Assembly (NCBI GenBank): GCA_003216455.1
Contig: QCIV01000001.1
Location: 1-64,000, forward strand
Source: Prochlorococcus sp. AG-402-N17
Lineage (GTDB): Bacteria > Cyanobacteriota > Cyanobacteriia > PCC-6307 > Cyanobiaceae
Direction: 5' to 3'
Length of the DNA: 64,000 nucleotides
Each line of letters opens with the position of its first letter. Positions within the stretch are counted from its first letter, which is position 1. The notes beneath the pieces are model-generated. The model worked only from the letters and a program-made list of their open reading frames with translations, made no database searches and was not told the DNA's origin. Below are positions 38,866-48,262 of this stretch, one piece after another. Both the position numbers and the translations under genes were made by a program.

Positions 38866-41277
38866 ATGCAAGAGAAAAGTTATTCTAAAAATTCTTATCC
38901 AGATAACACCTTAGAAGACGAATCTATAAGCCTTTTAGAGTGGGATTCATTAAAAGTGCATTTATCTACATTCGCCTCAACGGAAATGGGTAAAAGAGCA
39001 ATTTTAAGTTTTGGTATTCCTTCAGAATACGAAACATCTAAAGGACTTTTGAATGAAACTGTTGAAATAAATGAGCTAGAAAATAATTTAGATATATCAA
39101 TTAGTTTTTCTGGGGTTTTTGATATTAGTAGAACTATTCAAATTTGTTCCAAGGGAGGTGTAATTTCATCTTCTGAATTGTTAGAAATAGCGAAAACAAT
39201 TGCTGCAGCAAGAAATTTAAAAAAAATCTTATTAGATTTTGAACAAAGGCCTTATATTTCATCATTCACAAAAAATTTAATTGACCATCAGAATATCGAA
39301 ACGATTTTTAAAAAAGGTATTGAATCTAATGGAAGGATTTCAGACAATGCTAGTAATGAACTATCTATTTTTAGAAAAGAATTATTATCTAAGAAACTTG
39401 AAAGAAAAATATTAGTTGAGAAATTTATTCAAAAGAATTTAGCTTATTTGCAAGATACTACTATTGGAGATCGATATGGGAGGCCTGTTTTAGCAGTGAA
39501 AGTTAATTATGTAGATAAATTTAAAGGCATAATTCATGACTCTTCATCTTCAGGAAATACAGTATATTTTGAGCCTGAAAGTGTAGTAACTAAAGGGAAT
39601 AAGATTGCTTCTTTAGAGGCTAGGATTACTGCAGAAGAATTTAAATTACTTAAGAAATGGTCCCAAGTTGTTAGTGATAATTCAGAAAATCTTATTGAAA
39701 TGGCATCCATTTTATTGAGATTAGAAAATGCTTTAACTCGTTCAAGATATTCGAAATGGATTGGAGGCAAAACTCCTACCTTTGAGAAAAATCCTACTAT
39801 TTCTTTAATTGGTTTTTCTCATCCTTTATTGATTTGGGAACATAAGAAAAAAGGAGCCCCTCCTCCGGTGGCTGTCGATTTTCATATAAATAGAAATATT
39901 AAGGTTGTAGCTATTACAGGGCCAAATACTGGAGGTAAAACAGCAGCTTTAAAAGGGTTGGGTTTGTCTTTACTTATGGCTAGAGCAGGATTATTGATAC
40001 CCTCAACTAATAATCCTATTATCCCTTTTTGTCCAAATATATATGTGGATATAGGAGATAATCAATCATTAGAAGAAAATTTATCTACCTTCAGTGGGCA
40101 TATATCCCGCATAAAAGAGATATTAGATTCACTTGAAAATAAGAAAGGATTATCGGTTGTTTTGTTAGATGAGATTGGATCAGGTACAGATCCTCTTGAA
40201 GGAAGTGCTCTTGCGATGGCTTTATTAAAAGAATTTGCAAATAAGTCTGATATCACTTTAGCAACTACACATTATGGAGATATTAAGGCTCTAAAATATA
40301 ATGACTCAAGATTTGAAAACGTATCAGTTGCCTTTGATGAGTATTCTTTGAAGCCAAAATATATACTCAACTGGGGTATTCCTGGGAGAAGTAATGCTTT
40401 GTCAATTTCAAAGAGAATTGGTCTCGATGAAAGCATACTCAATGAAGCTGCAAATTATCTAAAGCCAAAAGAAGTTGATAATATCAACAATATTATAAAA
40501 GGACTTGAGGAAGAGAGGATTAAACAACAAAATTCTGCAGAAGCCGCTGCAGAACTCATTGCAAGGACTGAGATATTACATGATGAACTGAAGAAAAATT
40601 ATGAATATCAAAAAATAAATGCAGAAAAAATCCAGGAAATTGAAAGGTCTAAATTATCAAAACATATTGTATCCGCTAAAAAAGAGGTAATAGATTTGAT
40701 TAAAAAATTAAGAGATAAAAATGTTAATGGAGAGGATACGAGAATTATTGGAAAAAGATTAAAAGAAATTGAGACGGAACATCTAACCCAAAAAAAATTT
40801 GAAAAGTCAATATCATGGGATCCTCAGGTAGGCGATTTTGTAAAAATTAAAAGTCTAAATAGTACTGGACAAATTGTAGATTTAGATAAAAAAGGTGGTT
40901 TTTACGAAGTTAAATGTGGTTCATTCAGAAGCACATTATCTGTAAATGACTTTGAAGGTATTAATGGAGAAAAGCCTAATTTCAAAATATCAAAAATTGA
41001 AATCAAGTCTACAAGAGAAGATTTTTCTTTTTCTAAAATTAGAACGAGTAAAAATACAATTGACGTAAGAGGACTAAGAGTTCATGAAGCCGAAATAATT
41101 ATTGAGGAGAAAATTAGAAAATTTCATGGACCGCTATGGATTGTTCATGGAATTGGCACAGGGAAATTAAAAAAAGGACTAAGAAATTGGTTATCAGGTT
41201 TAAATTATGTTGATAAGATTGAAGATGCAGCCAACAACGAGGGTGGACCTGGTTGCAGTATTGCGTGGATAAAATAA
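38866..41277 (+). CDS. mutS2: MutS2 (Smr-domain DNA/ribosome-acting ATPase)
   Basis: The 803-residue protein has the MutS core and clamp regions, the ABC-type ATPase (Walker A GPNTGGKTAALKG near residue 354, Walker B VVLLDEIGSGTDPLEG, followed by TTHYGDIKAL), a long coiled coil and a C-terminal Smr endonuclease domain (IDVRGLRVHEAE and IVHGIGTGKLKKGLRNWL). There is no mismatch-recognition domain. Family roles are suppression of recombination and rescue of collided ribosomes. A TTG at 38848 is in frame, but it encodes an atypical MILFFC leader and overlaps the previous stop, so I start at ATG 38866. Confidence 0.93.
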   Translation: MQEKSYSKNSYPDNTLEDESISLLEWDSLKVHLSTFASTEMGKRAILSFGIPSEYETSKGLLNETVEINELENNLDISISFSGVFDISRTIQICSKGGVISSSELLEIAKTIAAARNLKKILLDFEQRPYISSFTKNLIDHQNIETIFKKGIESNGRISDNASNELSIFRKELLSKKLERKILVEKFIQKNLAYLQDTTIGDRYGRPVLAVKVNYVDKFKGIIHDSSSSGNTVYFEPESVVTKGNKIASLEARITAEEFKLLKKWSQVVSDNSENLIEMASILLRLENALTRSRYSKWIGGKTPTFEKNPTISLIGFSHPLLIWEHKKKGAPPPVAVDFHINRNIKVVAITGPNTGGKTAALKGLGLSLLMARAGLLIPSTNNPIIPFCPNIYVDIGDNQSLEENLSTFSGHISRIKEILDSLENKKGLSVVLLDEIGSGTDPLEGSALAMALLKEFANKSDITLATTHYGDIKALKYNDSRFENVSVAFDEYSLKPKYILNWGIPGRSNALSISKRIGLDESILNEAANYLKPKEVDNINNIIKGLEEERIKQQNSAEAAAELIARTEILHDELKKNYEYQKINAEKIQEIERSKLSKHIVSAKKEVIDLIKKLRDKNVNGEDTRIIGKRLKEIETEHLTQKKFEKSISWDPQVGDFVKIKSLNSTGQIVDLDKKGGFYEVKCGSFRSTLSVNDFEGINGEKPNFKISKIEIKSTREDFSFSKIRTSKNTIDVRGLRVHEAEIIIEEKIRKFHGPLWIVHGIGTGKLKKGLRNWLSGLNYVDKIEDAANNEGGPGCSIAWIK

Positions 41278-41317
41278 AATTTAAAATACCTAGAAAACTA
41301 TTTAATAAGCGTATTAA

Positions 41318-42301
41318 GTGCAATTTATTGATCAAGCAAACATTATTCTTAAAGCTGGAAAAGGTGGAAATGGAATAGTTTCATTTAGAAGAGAAAAATT
41401 CGTTCCTGCTGGAGGACCCTCGGGGGGAAATGGTGGCAGAGGGGGTTCAGTTATTTTGATGGCTGATAATAATCTTCAAACATTATTAGATTTCAAATTC
41501 AAACGCGAAATAATTGCTGAAGATGGATGCAAAGGTGGCCCTAATAAGAGATCAGGTGCTTCAGGTGAGGATACAATCCTTAAAGTTCCCTGCGGTACAG
41601 AAATAAGGGATATTAAAACCGGCATTATTTTAGGAGACTTAACTCAAGATAAACAGAGTTTAACCATCGCCATTGGAGGAAGAGGTGGACATGGTAATGC
41701 TTACTATTTAAGTAACCAAAATAGAGCCCCAGAATCATTCACTGAAGGAAAAGATGGTGAGATATGGGAGGTCCAATTAGAACTAAAACTTCTTGCAGAG
41801 GTTGGGATTATAGGCCTTCCAAATGCTGGAAAAAGTACTTTGATTTCTGTTGTATCATCTGCCCATCCAAAAATCGCAAATTATCCTTTCACAACTTTAA
41901 TACCTAACTTAGGTGTAGTAAGAAAAATTGATGGGAATGGTTGCCTTTTTGCCGATATTCCTGGATTAATATCAGGAGCAGCAGATGGAGTAGGTTTAGG
42001 GCATGATTTTTTAAGGCATATCCAAAGAACGAAGATACTTGTTCACTTAATTGATGCAATTGCAGAAAATCCTTTACATGATTTTGAGATAATTGAGCAG
42101 GAATTAAAAAAATATGGGAAAGGTCTTTTAGATAAAGAGAGGATAATAGTATTGAATAAAATGGAGCTGGTAGATGATGATTATTTGAAAATAATTTCAA
42201 AAAAGTTAGAAGATTTATCTAAAAAGAAAGTTTTAGTTATTTCTTCATCTTTAAAAAAAGGTTTATCTTCACTGCTTTCTGAAGTATGGAAAAGGATCTA
42301 A
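41318..42301 (+). CDS. obgE: GTPase Obg/CgtA
   Basis: The 327-residue protein acts in 50S assembly and stress signalling. The glycine-rich Obg fold fills residues 1-157 ([19 protein letters not shown] and [14 protein letters not shown]). The GTPase domain carries G1 [10 protein letters not shown] near residue 168, G3 DIPGLISGA, and G4 LNKMEL. The variable third C-terminal domain seen in some bacteria is absent, as in other cyanobacteria. It starts with GTG 41318 (MQFIDQANI), 40 bases after mutS2. Confidence 0.95.
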   Translation: MQFIDQANIILKAGKGGNGIVSFRREKFVPAGGPSGGNGGRGGSVILMADNNLQTLLDFKFKREIIAEDGCKGGPNKRSGASGEDTILKVPCGTEIRDIKTGIILGDLTQDKQSLTIAIGGRGGHGNAYYLSNQNRAPESFTEGKDGEIWEVQLELKLLAEVGIIGLPNAGKSTLISVVSSAHPKIANYPFTTLIPNLGVVRKIDGNGCLFADIPGLISGAADGVGLGHDFLRHIQRTKILVHLIDAIAENPLHDFEIIEQELKKYGKGLLDKERIIVLNKMELVDDDYLKIISKKLEDLSKKKVLVISSSLKKGLSSLLSEVWKRI

Positions 42302-42385
42302 CTTAAATTAAAAATTGTTTTGTAAAAAAACACTTGATTTAATAATCAAAATTAGTCATAAATAAGATACTTCTTTAAACACAAT

Positions 42386-42568
42386 ATGAATTTCTATACT
42401 TGCTTTGATCAAAAAGGAAAAATAATAGCTAGATGTCAAACTATTCAAGATATTGAGGTTTTGAAAAAAATGGGAAGACCAATTGTAGAAGTCAAGGAAA
42501 TGAAAAATGAGGAGTCGGTTGTATGTTCCCTTACAGGAAGTCCATCCGACTTTAATAGAGATTACTAA
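42386..42568 (+). CDS. Conserved hypothetical small protein
   Basis: I do not recognise this 60-residue protein. It starts MNFYTCFDQKGKIIARCQTI and ends SLTGSPSDFNRDY, with three cysteines and no membrane segment. The composition and codon use look coding. It stands alone after obgE and is followed by a strong bidirectional terminator (42584-42612). It looks like one of the short conserved proteins of marine picocyanobacteria. Confidence 0.65.
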   Translation: MNFYTCFDQKGKIIARCQTIQDIEVLKKMGRPIVEVKEMKNEESVVCSLTGSPSDFNRDY

Positions 42569-42583
42569 TAGAATTTAACAAAT

Positions 42584-42612
42584 AAAAAAAGGGCTCTAAA
42601 AGCCCTTTTTTT
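42584..42612. terminator. Bidirectional intrinsic terminator
   Basis: GGGCT (42591-42595), loop CTAAA, then AGCCC (42601-42605) form a stem with 7 A on the left and 7 T on the right. It can therefore terminate in both directions. It sits between the converging 60-residue gene and cp12. Confidence 0.92.
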
Positions 42613-42637
42613 AATGTGCATTATCTATCAAAAAAAC

Positions 42638-42856
42638 TTAATCATCATAAACAAGACATTCTGGTTCATCAGGGTTGGCATCGCAGAATAGTTCCAAAGC
42701 ATTAGGGTCATGTTTATCCTCTGGATGATGATCTTTATATTCTTCGAGTTCTTTTAGCTCTTCAGTTAAATGTCTGACCTTTGGAAGATTGCCCTCTGCT
42801 TTTGCAGATTCGATTTCCGATTGATCTTTTTGGATGTGTTCGTCAATGGATTTCAT
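42638..42856 (-). CDS. cp12: CP12, Calvin-cycle regulatory protein
   Basis: The 72-residue, highly charged and probably disordered protein ends in ELFCDANPDEPECLVYDD, the hallmark of CP12. Cysteines C58 and C67 form the C-terminal redox loop that binds GAPDH. No N-terminal cysteine pair exists, so the second (PRK-side) disulfide is missing, as in several cyanobacterial forms. In the dark, oxidised CP12 would bring GAPDH and PRK together and stop the cycle. The gene is monocistronic, ending at a bidirectional terminator. Confidence 0.95.
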   Translation of the reverse strand: MKSIDEHIQKDQSEIESAKAEGNLPKVRHLTEELKELEEYKDHHPEDKHDPNALELFCDANPDEPECLVYDD

Positions 42857-42983
42857 TTTAAGCTTTTCGTACTTTAGTAGACATACATAACATAGTTAAT
42901 TTCTAATGAAATTGCATTATCTATGAACTAAATAAGTGTTCATTACAACATCATTTTTTTTTCGAAATTGATTTATGTATTTT

Positions 42984-43928
42984 TTATGACTCTAATTTTA
43001 TTATTTCCTCTAACGATGGGAAAACTGGGATTAGTTGATTTGGGTTTAAAGGGAATAAAGCTTTGTAGTAATCTTTTTTCCATTCGTTGTCGAAGCATGT
43101 CCTATTTACGTTAGATAAGTTAAAGAATTTTAATCTCCATTCAATAATCTTTTCGTAACCTGATAGTTCTTTTTCAGTACATTTGAAAAGTTTGCTGTAT
43201 ATCAATTCCCATCTTATAAGCGTTGGAAAAAGGTAAATATCTGCGTAGGTTAACTCTTCTCCTAATATCCAGCCCCCTTTGTTTTTCTGTAGTAAATTTT
43301 CAACTTCATTTATAGCTGCGAAAAGATTTTGACTTGCTTTTTCGTAAGCTGACTGGTTTCTGGCGAAACCACATTTATATACGCCATCATTAATGCTGTT
43401 ATTAATTAAATCTAAAAATTTTTGATTACAGTCTTCAATAGTTAATGTCTGATATTTTGATTGATTTTTTATTGAATTGAGAAGTTTAATTATCTGGGAA
43501 CTTTCATTAGACAAAATATTTACTTCATCTTTTACAAATCTAATTAAAAGCGGTAATGTCGCTCTAAAAATTATCTTTTTATTAGCTTTTTTATAAAGGT
43601 CAGAAAGTCTCATACATCCTTTAATCTTGGTATTGAAAATCCATTCGCCATGCTCAACATCTGCTTTTAAAAAAATAACGTTAACTTTTTTAGATAAATG
43701 TTTTATTTCGTGGACGAGTAAAGTTCTTTGACACCATGGACAAGAATTCCCTACCAATAAATAAATTTGTCCATTTTCATTATTAATATCGTATTCACTA
43801 TCAATTTTTATACCTTTAGGCCTTTTATAATTACCATATAAGTCTGATGGTGCGAAGCCATTCATTAATTTGTTCCAAAACCAAAACCAGAATTTTTTTG
43901 AGGCATGAATTAGGTATTTATTTTGCAT
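42984..43928 (-). CDS. Glutathione S-transferase-like protein (Omega/Xi type)
   Basis: The 314-residue protein has a thioredoxin-fold N-domain with VGNSCPWCQRTLLVHEI near residue 60, where the nucleophilic cysteine is expected. A helical GST C-domain (GWILGEELTYADIYLFPTLIRW near 225) follows. Cys as active residue and the extended length fit the Omega/Xi class, which reduce glutathionyl-hydroquinones or dehydroascorbate. The substrate cannot be read. It is divergent from the aspartoacylase-like gene, with a 23-base gap. Confidence 0.8.
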   Translation of the reverse strand: MQNKYLIHASKKFWFWFWNKLMNGFAPSDLYGNYKRPKGIKIDSEYDINNENGQIYLLVGNSCPWCQRTLLVHEIKHLSKKVNVIFLKADVEHGEWIFNTKIKGCMRLSDLYKKANKKIIFRATLPLLIRFVKDEVNILSNESSQIIKLLNSIKNQSKYQTLTIEDCNQKFLDLINNSINDGVYKCGFARNQSAYEKASQNLFAAINEVENLLQKNKGGWILGEELTYADIYLFPTLIRWELIYSKLFKCTEKELSGYEKIIEWRLKFFNLSNVNRTCFDNEWKKDYYKALFPLNPNQLIPVFPSLEEIIKLES

Positions 43929-43951
43929 GAAATTTTATTTTTAAAGAAAAA

Positions 43952-44857
43952 ATGACTATTCAAAGAATTCTTATCGTTTCAGGCACTCATGGCAATGAAA
44001 TTAATTCTGTTTGGGCCGTTAAGAAATTTAATAGAGAGGAAAATAGGTTAAATCATGGTATTGAGTATGAGTACATCATAGGTAATCCTGTCGCCTATGA
44101 AAAAGGGTGCAGATATATAGATGTAGATTTAAATAGATCTTTTAAAGAAAGTGAGAGTTTTGATCAATACAAGAATAGCTTTTATGAAACAAATAGAGCT
44201 AATTTTTTAGTCGATGAATTTGGAATTAACGGATCTAAACCTTGTCAAATTGTAATTGATTTGCATACTACTACTGCAAATATGGGAACTAGCATTGTTT
44301 TGTATGGGAGGAGGTTGAAAGATTTTTGTTTAGCTGCATTACTGCAGAACAAATTTGGATTGCCTATTTATTTGCACGAAAAAGACAAAGCTCAAACAGG
44401 ATTTCTTGTAGAAGCTTGGCCATGTGGTCTAGTTATTGAAATAGGAGCTGTAGCACAAAATTTTTACGATCCAAAAATCATAGATAGATTCTCTCTAATA
44501 ATTAGCTCCCTAAGGGAAGAGATAGATAAATTAAAAAACAACCTTATAGAACTTCCAAAGGAATTAGTTGTTCACGTTCATCAAGGGAGTATAGATTATC
44601 CAAGAGATGAAAAAGGAGATATTGATGGTCTAATTCATCCCGAGAGAATAAACCAAGATTGGAAAATTATTAAAAAAGGAGATTCATTATTTCTGGATAG
44701 CCAAGGAATAATTCATAAATATGACGGAGACCAATTGATTTGGCCTGTTTTTATTGGAGAAGTCGCTTATAAGGAAAAAAAAATTGCCATGAGCTACACA
44801 AAAAAAGAAGTGATTAGTTCAAAAAAACAATGGGTTCAAGAGTTTGAAAGTCTTTAA
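43952..44857 (+). CDS. Aspartoacylase-like zinc amidohydrolase
   Basis: The 301-residue AstE/AspA-family M14-like enzyme has the zinc ligands in THGNE (residues 12-16) and the VIDLHTTTANMG segment near 110. The substrate-binding DLNRSF is near 53 and the catalytic-type glutamate is in VIEIGAVAQ near 177. It should cleave an N-acyl amino acid. In cyanobacteria the real substrate is unknown. It sits upstream of the psbA region, separated by 118 bases from the antisense small frame. Confidence 0.82.
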   Translation: MTIQRILIVSGTHGNEINSVWAVKKFNREENRLNHGIEYEYIIGNPVAYEKGCRYIDVDLNRSFKESESFDQYKNSFYETNRANFLVDEFGINGSKPCQIVIDLHTTTANMGTSIVLYGRRLKDFCLAALLQNKFGLPIYLHEKDKAQTGFLVEAWPCGLVIEIGAVAQNFYDPKIIDRFSLIISSLREEIDKLKNNLIELPKELVVHVHQGSIDYPRDEKGDIDGLIHPERINQDWKIIKKGDSLFLDSQGIIHKYDGDQLIWPVFIGEVAYKEKKIAMSYTKKEVISSKKQWVQEFESL

Positions 44858-44975
44858 ATTAAGAAACCAGAACAATAAATTGCTGAAAACTAATAAGTAT
44901 TTTTTATTTAATAGATAAGTTTATTTAATATTCAATACTTTTTATTTTTTTTGTTAACTCGCTAACTTTAAAAAC

Positions 44976-45104
44976 CTAAATTCTTTCACTCCAATAAATA
45001 ACAGCTCCAAAAGCCTCTAATTGCAGTCTTCTATGCTTGGCCTCTCTTAAAGAAACTACCTCTCTAGATCTTTTTCCGTTAAGAAGCCATTCGATTATTA
45101 CCAA
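44976..45104 (-). CDS. Candidate 42-residue small protein upstream of psbA
   Basis: A frame on the minus strand from TTG 45104 to TAG 44976 encodes MVIIEWLLNGKRSREVVSLR, then EAKHRRLQLEAFGAVIYWSERI. The composition is protein-like (few Asn/Lys/Ile tracts, two Trp, a basic helical middle) and stands out in an otherwise 436-base gap. No other gene fits here. The start is uncertain: TTG has an in-frame stop 4 codons upstream (45114-45116). I know no function. It could be a conserved cyanobacterial peptide or a chance frame. Confidence 0.5.
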   Translation of the reverse strand: MVIIEWLLNGKRSREVVSLREAKHRRLQLEAFGAVIYWSERI

Positions 45105-45219
45105 GTAGAATCCTCAATAACAAAGGAAATCTTAAGACATGGAAGTTCTTTTCCTCTGTTTTCCAAAAAATAAATTTACTTAAAGAAAAACTATTTACAC
45201 ATTTTTAGCGATTTTGGTC

Positions 45220-45225
45220 TAAAAT
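45220..45225 (+). promoter_or_regulatory. Candidate -10 box of psbA promoter
   Basis: TAAAAT lies about 70 bases upstream of the psbA ATG. A TTTACA at 45194-45199 stands 20 bases before it, a longer spacing than the usual 17. If used, transcription would start near 45232 and give a leader of about 60 bases that includes the hairpin at 45263-45278. Confidence 0.5.
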
Positions 45226-45262
45226 CTTTGGAGCGGAATTTTTTTTCCGTTTTTATTTACAC

Positions 45263-45278
45263 GTCTCATTTTAGAGAC
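45263..45278 (+). promoter_or_regulatory. Hairpin in the psbA 5' leader
   Basis: GTCTC (45263-45267), loop ATTTTA and GAGAC (45274-45278) form a perfect 5-bp stem 15 bases before the psbA start codon. No Shine-Dalgarno sequence is visible between hairpin and ATG. A role in mRNA stability or translation in the light is an inference. Confidence 0.5.
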
Positions 45279-45293
45279 ATACTTTACGAACTC

Positions 45294-46376
45294 ATGACAA
45301 CTATTCAGCAGCAGCGTTCTTCGCTGTTAAAAGGTTGGCCACAGTTTTGTGAGTGGGTAACATCAACTAACAACAGAATTTATGTTGGTTGGTTCGGCGT
45401 CTTAATGATCCCATGCCTACTTACAGCAGCGGCTTGCTTCATCGTTGCATTCATCGCAGCACCACCAGTAGACATCGACGGAATTAGAGAGCCAGTTGCT
45501 GGTTCATTCCTATATGGAAACAACATCATCTCAGGTGCAGTTGTTCCTTCATCTAATGCTATTGGTCTACACTTCTACCCAATTTGGGAAGCAGCTACTG
45601 TAGATGAGTGGTTATACAACGGTGGTCCTTACCAGCTTGTAATTTTCCACTTCCTAATTGGTATCTCAGCATACATGGGAAGACAGTGGGAGCTTTCATA
45701 CCGTTTAGGTATGCGTCCTTGGATCTGTGTTGCATACTCTGCACCAGTTTCAGCAGCTTTCGCAGTATTTCTTGTATACCCATTCGGTCAAGGTTCATTC
45801 TCTGACGGAATGCCTCTAGGTATCTCTGGAACATTCAACTTCATGTTTGTTTTCCAGGCAGAGCACAACATTCTTATGCACCCATTCCATATGGCTGGTG
45901 TTGCTGGTATGTTCGGAGGATCTTTATTCTCAGCTATGCACGGTTCACTTGTTACTTCATCTCTAATCAGAGAAACAACTGAGACAGAGTCTCAGAACTA
46001 TGGTTACAAGTTCGGACAAGAAGAAGAAACATATAACATCGTTGCAGCCCATGGCTACTTCGGTCGTTTGATCTTCCAATATGCTTCATTCAACAACAGC
46101 AGAAGTCTTCACTTCTTCCTAGCTGTATTCCCAGTTGTTTGTGTATGGTTAACTTCAATGGGTATCTGCACAATGGCATTCAACCTTAACGGTTTCAACT
46201 TCAACCAGTCAGTTGTTGATGCAAACGGTAAGATTGTTCCTACTTGGGGAGACGTTCTTAACAGAGCTAACCTAGGTATGGAAGTAATGCACGAGCGCAA
46301 CGCTCACAACTTCCCACTTGATCTAGCAGCAGCTGAGTCTACAACAGTAGCTCTTTCAGCTCCAGCTATCGGTTAA
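45294..46376 (+). CDS. psbA: Photosystem II reaction-centre protein D1
   Basis: The 360-residue thylakoid membrane protein binds P680 chlorophyll, pheophytin, QB and the Mn cluster. It starts [15 protein letters not shown]; the frame is open 22 codons further up, but only this ATG gives the D1 N-terminus. [11 protein letters not shown] has Gln at the position equivalent to 130, the low-light D1:1-like form. The loop [20 protein letters not shown] and the C-terminal NFPLDLA with the CtpA-cleaved tail [15 protein letters not shown] are intact. Codon use is shifted to C-ending Phe, Asn and His codons, unlike its neighbours, as expected of a very highly expressed gene. A strong terminator follows. 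Confidence 0.99.
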   Translation: MTTIQQQRSSLLKGWPQFCEWVTSTNNRIYVGWFGVLMIPCLLTAAACFIVAFIAAPPVDIDGIREPVAGSFLYGNNIISGAVVPSSNAIGLHFYPIWEAATVDEWLYNGGPYQLVIFHFLIGISAYMGRQWELSYRLGMRPWICVAYSAPVSAAFAVFLVYPFGQGSFSDGMPLGISGTFNFMFVFQAEHNILMHPFHMAGVAGMFGGSLFSAMHGSLVTSSLIRETTETESQNYGYKFGQEEETYNIVAAHGYFGRLIFQYASFNNSRSLHFFLAVFPVVCVWLTSMGICTMAFNLNGFNFNQSVVDANGKIVPTWGDVLNRANLGMEVMHERNAHNFPLDLAAAESTTVALSAPAIG

Positions 46377-46397
46377 GCTTAAAGTTCTTAAATTTAC

Positions 46398-46425
46398 AAG
46401 CCCCCTTTTTTGGGGGCTTTTTTTT
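46398..46425 (+). terminator. Intrinsic terminator of psbA
   Basis: AAGCCCCC (46398-46405), loop TTTTTT, GGGGGCTT (46412-46419), followed by a T-run to 46425. It lies 22 bases after the psbA stop. It is a GC-rich stem, strong for this genome. Confidence 0.95.
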
Positions 46426-46485
46426 GTTTAATTTTCAATTGGTTTCATATAATGTTTATATATAAATAAAACATTTCATATTTCT

Positions 46486-47583
46486 ATGGGTAGTAGTTTT
46501 GGAAAAATTTTTCGTGTTAGTACTTTTGGAGAATCACATGGTGGTGCAGTAGGAGTTATCCTTGATGGATGTCCCCCTAAGTTAAAAGTAGATATAAATT
46601 TGATACAAAATGAATTAGATAGGCGCAGACCTGGCCAAAGTGATATTACAACACCGAGAAATGAAGAAGATAAAATTGAAATATTAAGTGGGATAAAGGA
46701 AGGGTTAACACTTGGAACTCCAATAGCGATGTTGGTAAGAAACAAGGATCAAAGACCAGGAGATTATGATAATTTGGAGCAAGTATTTAGACCTTCTCAT
46801 GCAGATGGTACATATCATCTGAAATATGGAATTCAGGCAAGTTCTGGTGGTGGAAGAGCCTCTGCAAGAGAAACAATTGGGAGAGTAGCTGCTGGTGCTG
46901 TAGCAAAACAATTATTAAAAAACTTCTGTAATACTGAAATACTATCTTGGGTAAAGCGTATACATGATATTGATTCTGATATAAATAAAGAAAAGATTAC
47001 TGTCAACAAAATAGATTCTAATATTGTTAGATGTCCTGATGAACAGGTATCAGCAGAAATGATAGAGAGGATTAAGCAATTAAAGCGTCAAGGAGACTCT
47101 TGTGGCGGTGTTATTGAATGTCTAGTAAGAAATGTCCCTTCTGGTCTTGGAATGCCTGTTTTTGATAAATTAGAAGCTGATTTAGCGAAGGCTTTGATGT
47201 CTTTGCCTGCCACCAAAGGCTTTGAAATAGGTTCAGGTTTCTCTGGAACTTATTTAAAAGGAAGCGAACATAATGATGCCTTCATTAAATCTGATGATAT
47301 TAGGAAGTTAAGAACAATATCTAATAATTCAGGCGGCATACAGGGAGGAATAAGTAATGGCGAAAATATTGAGATGAAGATAGCTTTTAAACCTACAGCA
47401 ACTATTGGGAAAGAACAGAAAACAGTAAATGCTGAAGGAAAAGAAGTTTTGATGAAAGCAAAAGGAAGACATGATCCATGCGTTCTACCAAGAGCAGTTC
47501 CTATGGTTGATGCCATGGTGGCTTTAGTACTTGCTGATCATTTACTATTGAATCAAGCTCAATGTGGCTTAATCGATAATTAG
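46486..47583 (+). CDS. aroC: Chorismate synthase
   Basis: The 365-residue FMN-dependent enzyme converts EPSP to chorismate, the branch point for aromatic amino acids, folate and quinones. The family motifs are [20 protein letters not shown] (residues 12-31), [22 protein letters not shown] segment, [20 protein letters not shown] near 123 and [27 protein letters not shown] at the end. Length and ATG start are normal. It is independent of psbA, being behind its terminator. Confidence 0.96.
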   Translation: MGSSFGKIFRVSTFGESHGGAVGVILDGCPPKLKVDINLIQNELDRRRPGQSDITTPRNEEDKIEILSGIKEGLTLGTPIAMLVRNKDQRPGDYDNLEQVFRPSHADGTYHLKYGIQASSGGGRASARETIGRVAAGAVAKQLLKNFCNTEILSWVKRIHDIDSDINKEKITVNKIDSNIVRCPDEQVSAEMIERIKQLKRQGDSCGGVIECLVRNVPSGLGMPVFDKLEADLAKALMSLPATKGFEIGSGFSGTYLKGSEHNDAFIKSDDIRKLRTISNNSGGIQGGISNGENIEMKIAFKPTATIGKEQKTVNAEGKEVLMKAKGRHDPCVLPRAVPMVDAMVALVLADHLLLNQAQCGLIDN

Positions 47584-47617
47584 TAGTTTAGTTAAATAAA
47601 TTATATTTATCTTTGAT

Positions 47618-48244
47618 TTAATTATTTTTGAGCCATTCATATATTTTTGGATCAAATTTTTTTTTAATAATACCTTTATCTCCAATCACGATTGCTTTAT
47701 ATCCCAAAGATTTATAAGTTTTTACATCATTGATTGATAGGCCTCCAGCAGCAATGAAATCAATACTTTCAAAGTTGAGTATATTTATGGAACTAGCTTT
47801 ACTTTTTATTGGATAAATTTTGATAATGTTGCAATTTAAATTTATCGCTTCCTCAAGATCTTTTAAATTTTTAATTCCAGGAATTAATAAATAATTTTTG
47901 GACTTCGAATAATTGAAAAGATCTTTATCCCAAAATTTCATCATAGAAAAATTTAATCCAATTTGTAATGAATCTTCTATTGATTGCTTATTAACTATGG
48001 AGGCAGAGCCTAAATTAATTCTTGGAAAATTGAGTTTGATTTCGGATACAAAATCCAACCACTTTTTGTTTTTTGACCAACTTATTTCAATATTATTTAA
48101 TCCTAATTTTATTAAGTTACCTAATTCTTCCAAAAATAAATTTCTTATAGAGGTATTTGAGTAAATATTATCTTCCGGTTTTACGAGTAAAAAGAAAGAT
48201 TCTTTTAGAAGCAAATCAGAAAAAGGATCTTTTTTAACATTCAT
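47618..48244 (-). CDS. eda: KDPG/KHG aldolase-like protein (Eda family), divergent active site
   Basis: The 208-residue protein follows the Eda TIM-barrel pattern: NNIEISWSK (E53), LGSASIVNK for the usual GAGT, IIKIYPI with Schiff-base lysine K142, and IAAGGLSINDV near the barrel end. The Arg that follows the Glu by four residues in typical Eda (LEVTLRT) is Ser here, and the Thr of GAGT is Ser. If active it would split KDPG or hydroxy-ketoglutarate for an Entner-Doudoroff-like route. The substitutions leave substrate specificity open. It is 18 bases downstream of ftsH on the same strand. Confidence 0.72.
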   Translation of the reverse strand: MNVKKDPFSDLLLKESFFLLVKPEDNIYSNTSIRNLFLEELGNLIKLGLNNIEISWSKNKKWLDFVSEIKLNFPRINLGSASIVNKQSIEDSLQIGLNFSMMKFWDKDLFNYSKSKNYLLIPGIKNLKDLEEAINLNCNIIKIYPIKSKASSINILNFESIDFIAAGGLSINDVKTYKSLGYKAIVIGDKGIIKKKFDPKIYEWLKNN

Positions 48245-48262
48245 TAAATATTTATTTTTGAA

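Noticed and set aside
45228..45293. In-frame upstream extension of psbA (22 codons before MTTIQQQ)
   Set aside because: The encoded residues match no D1 N-terminus and cover the leader hairpin. ATG 45294 gives the standard 360-residue protein.
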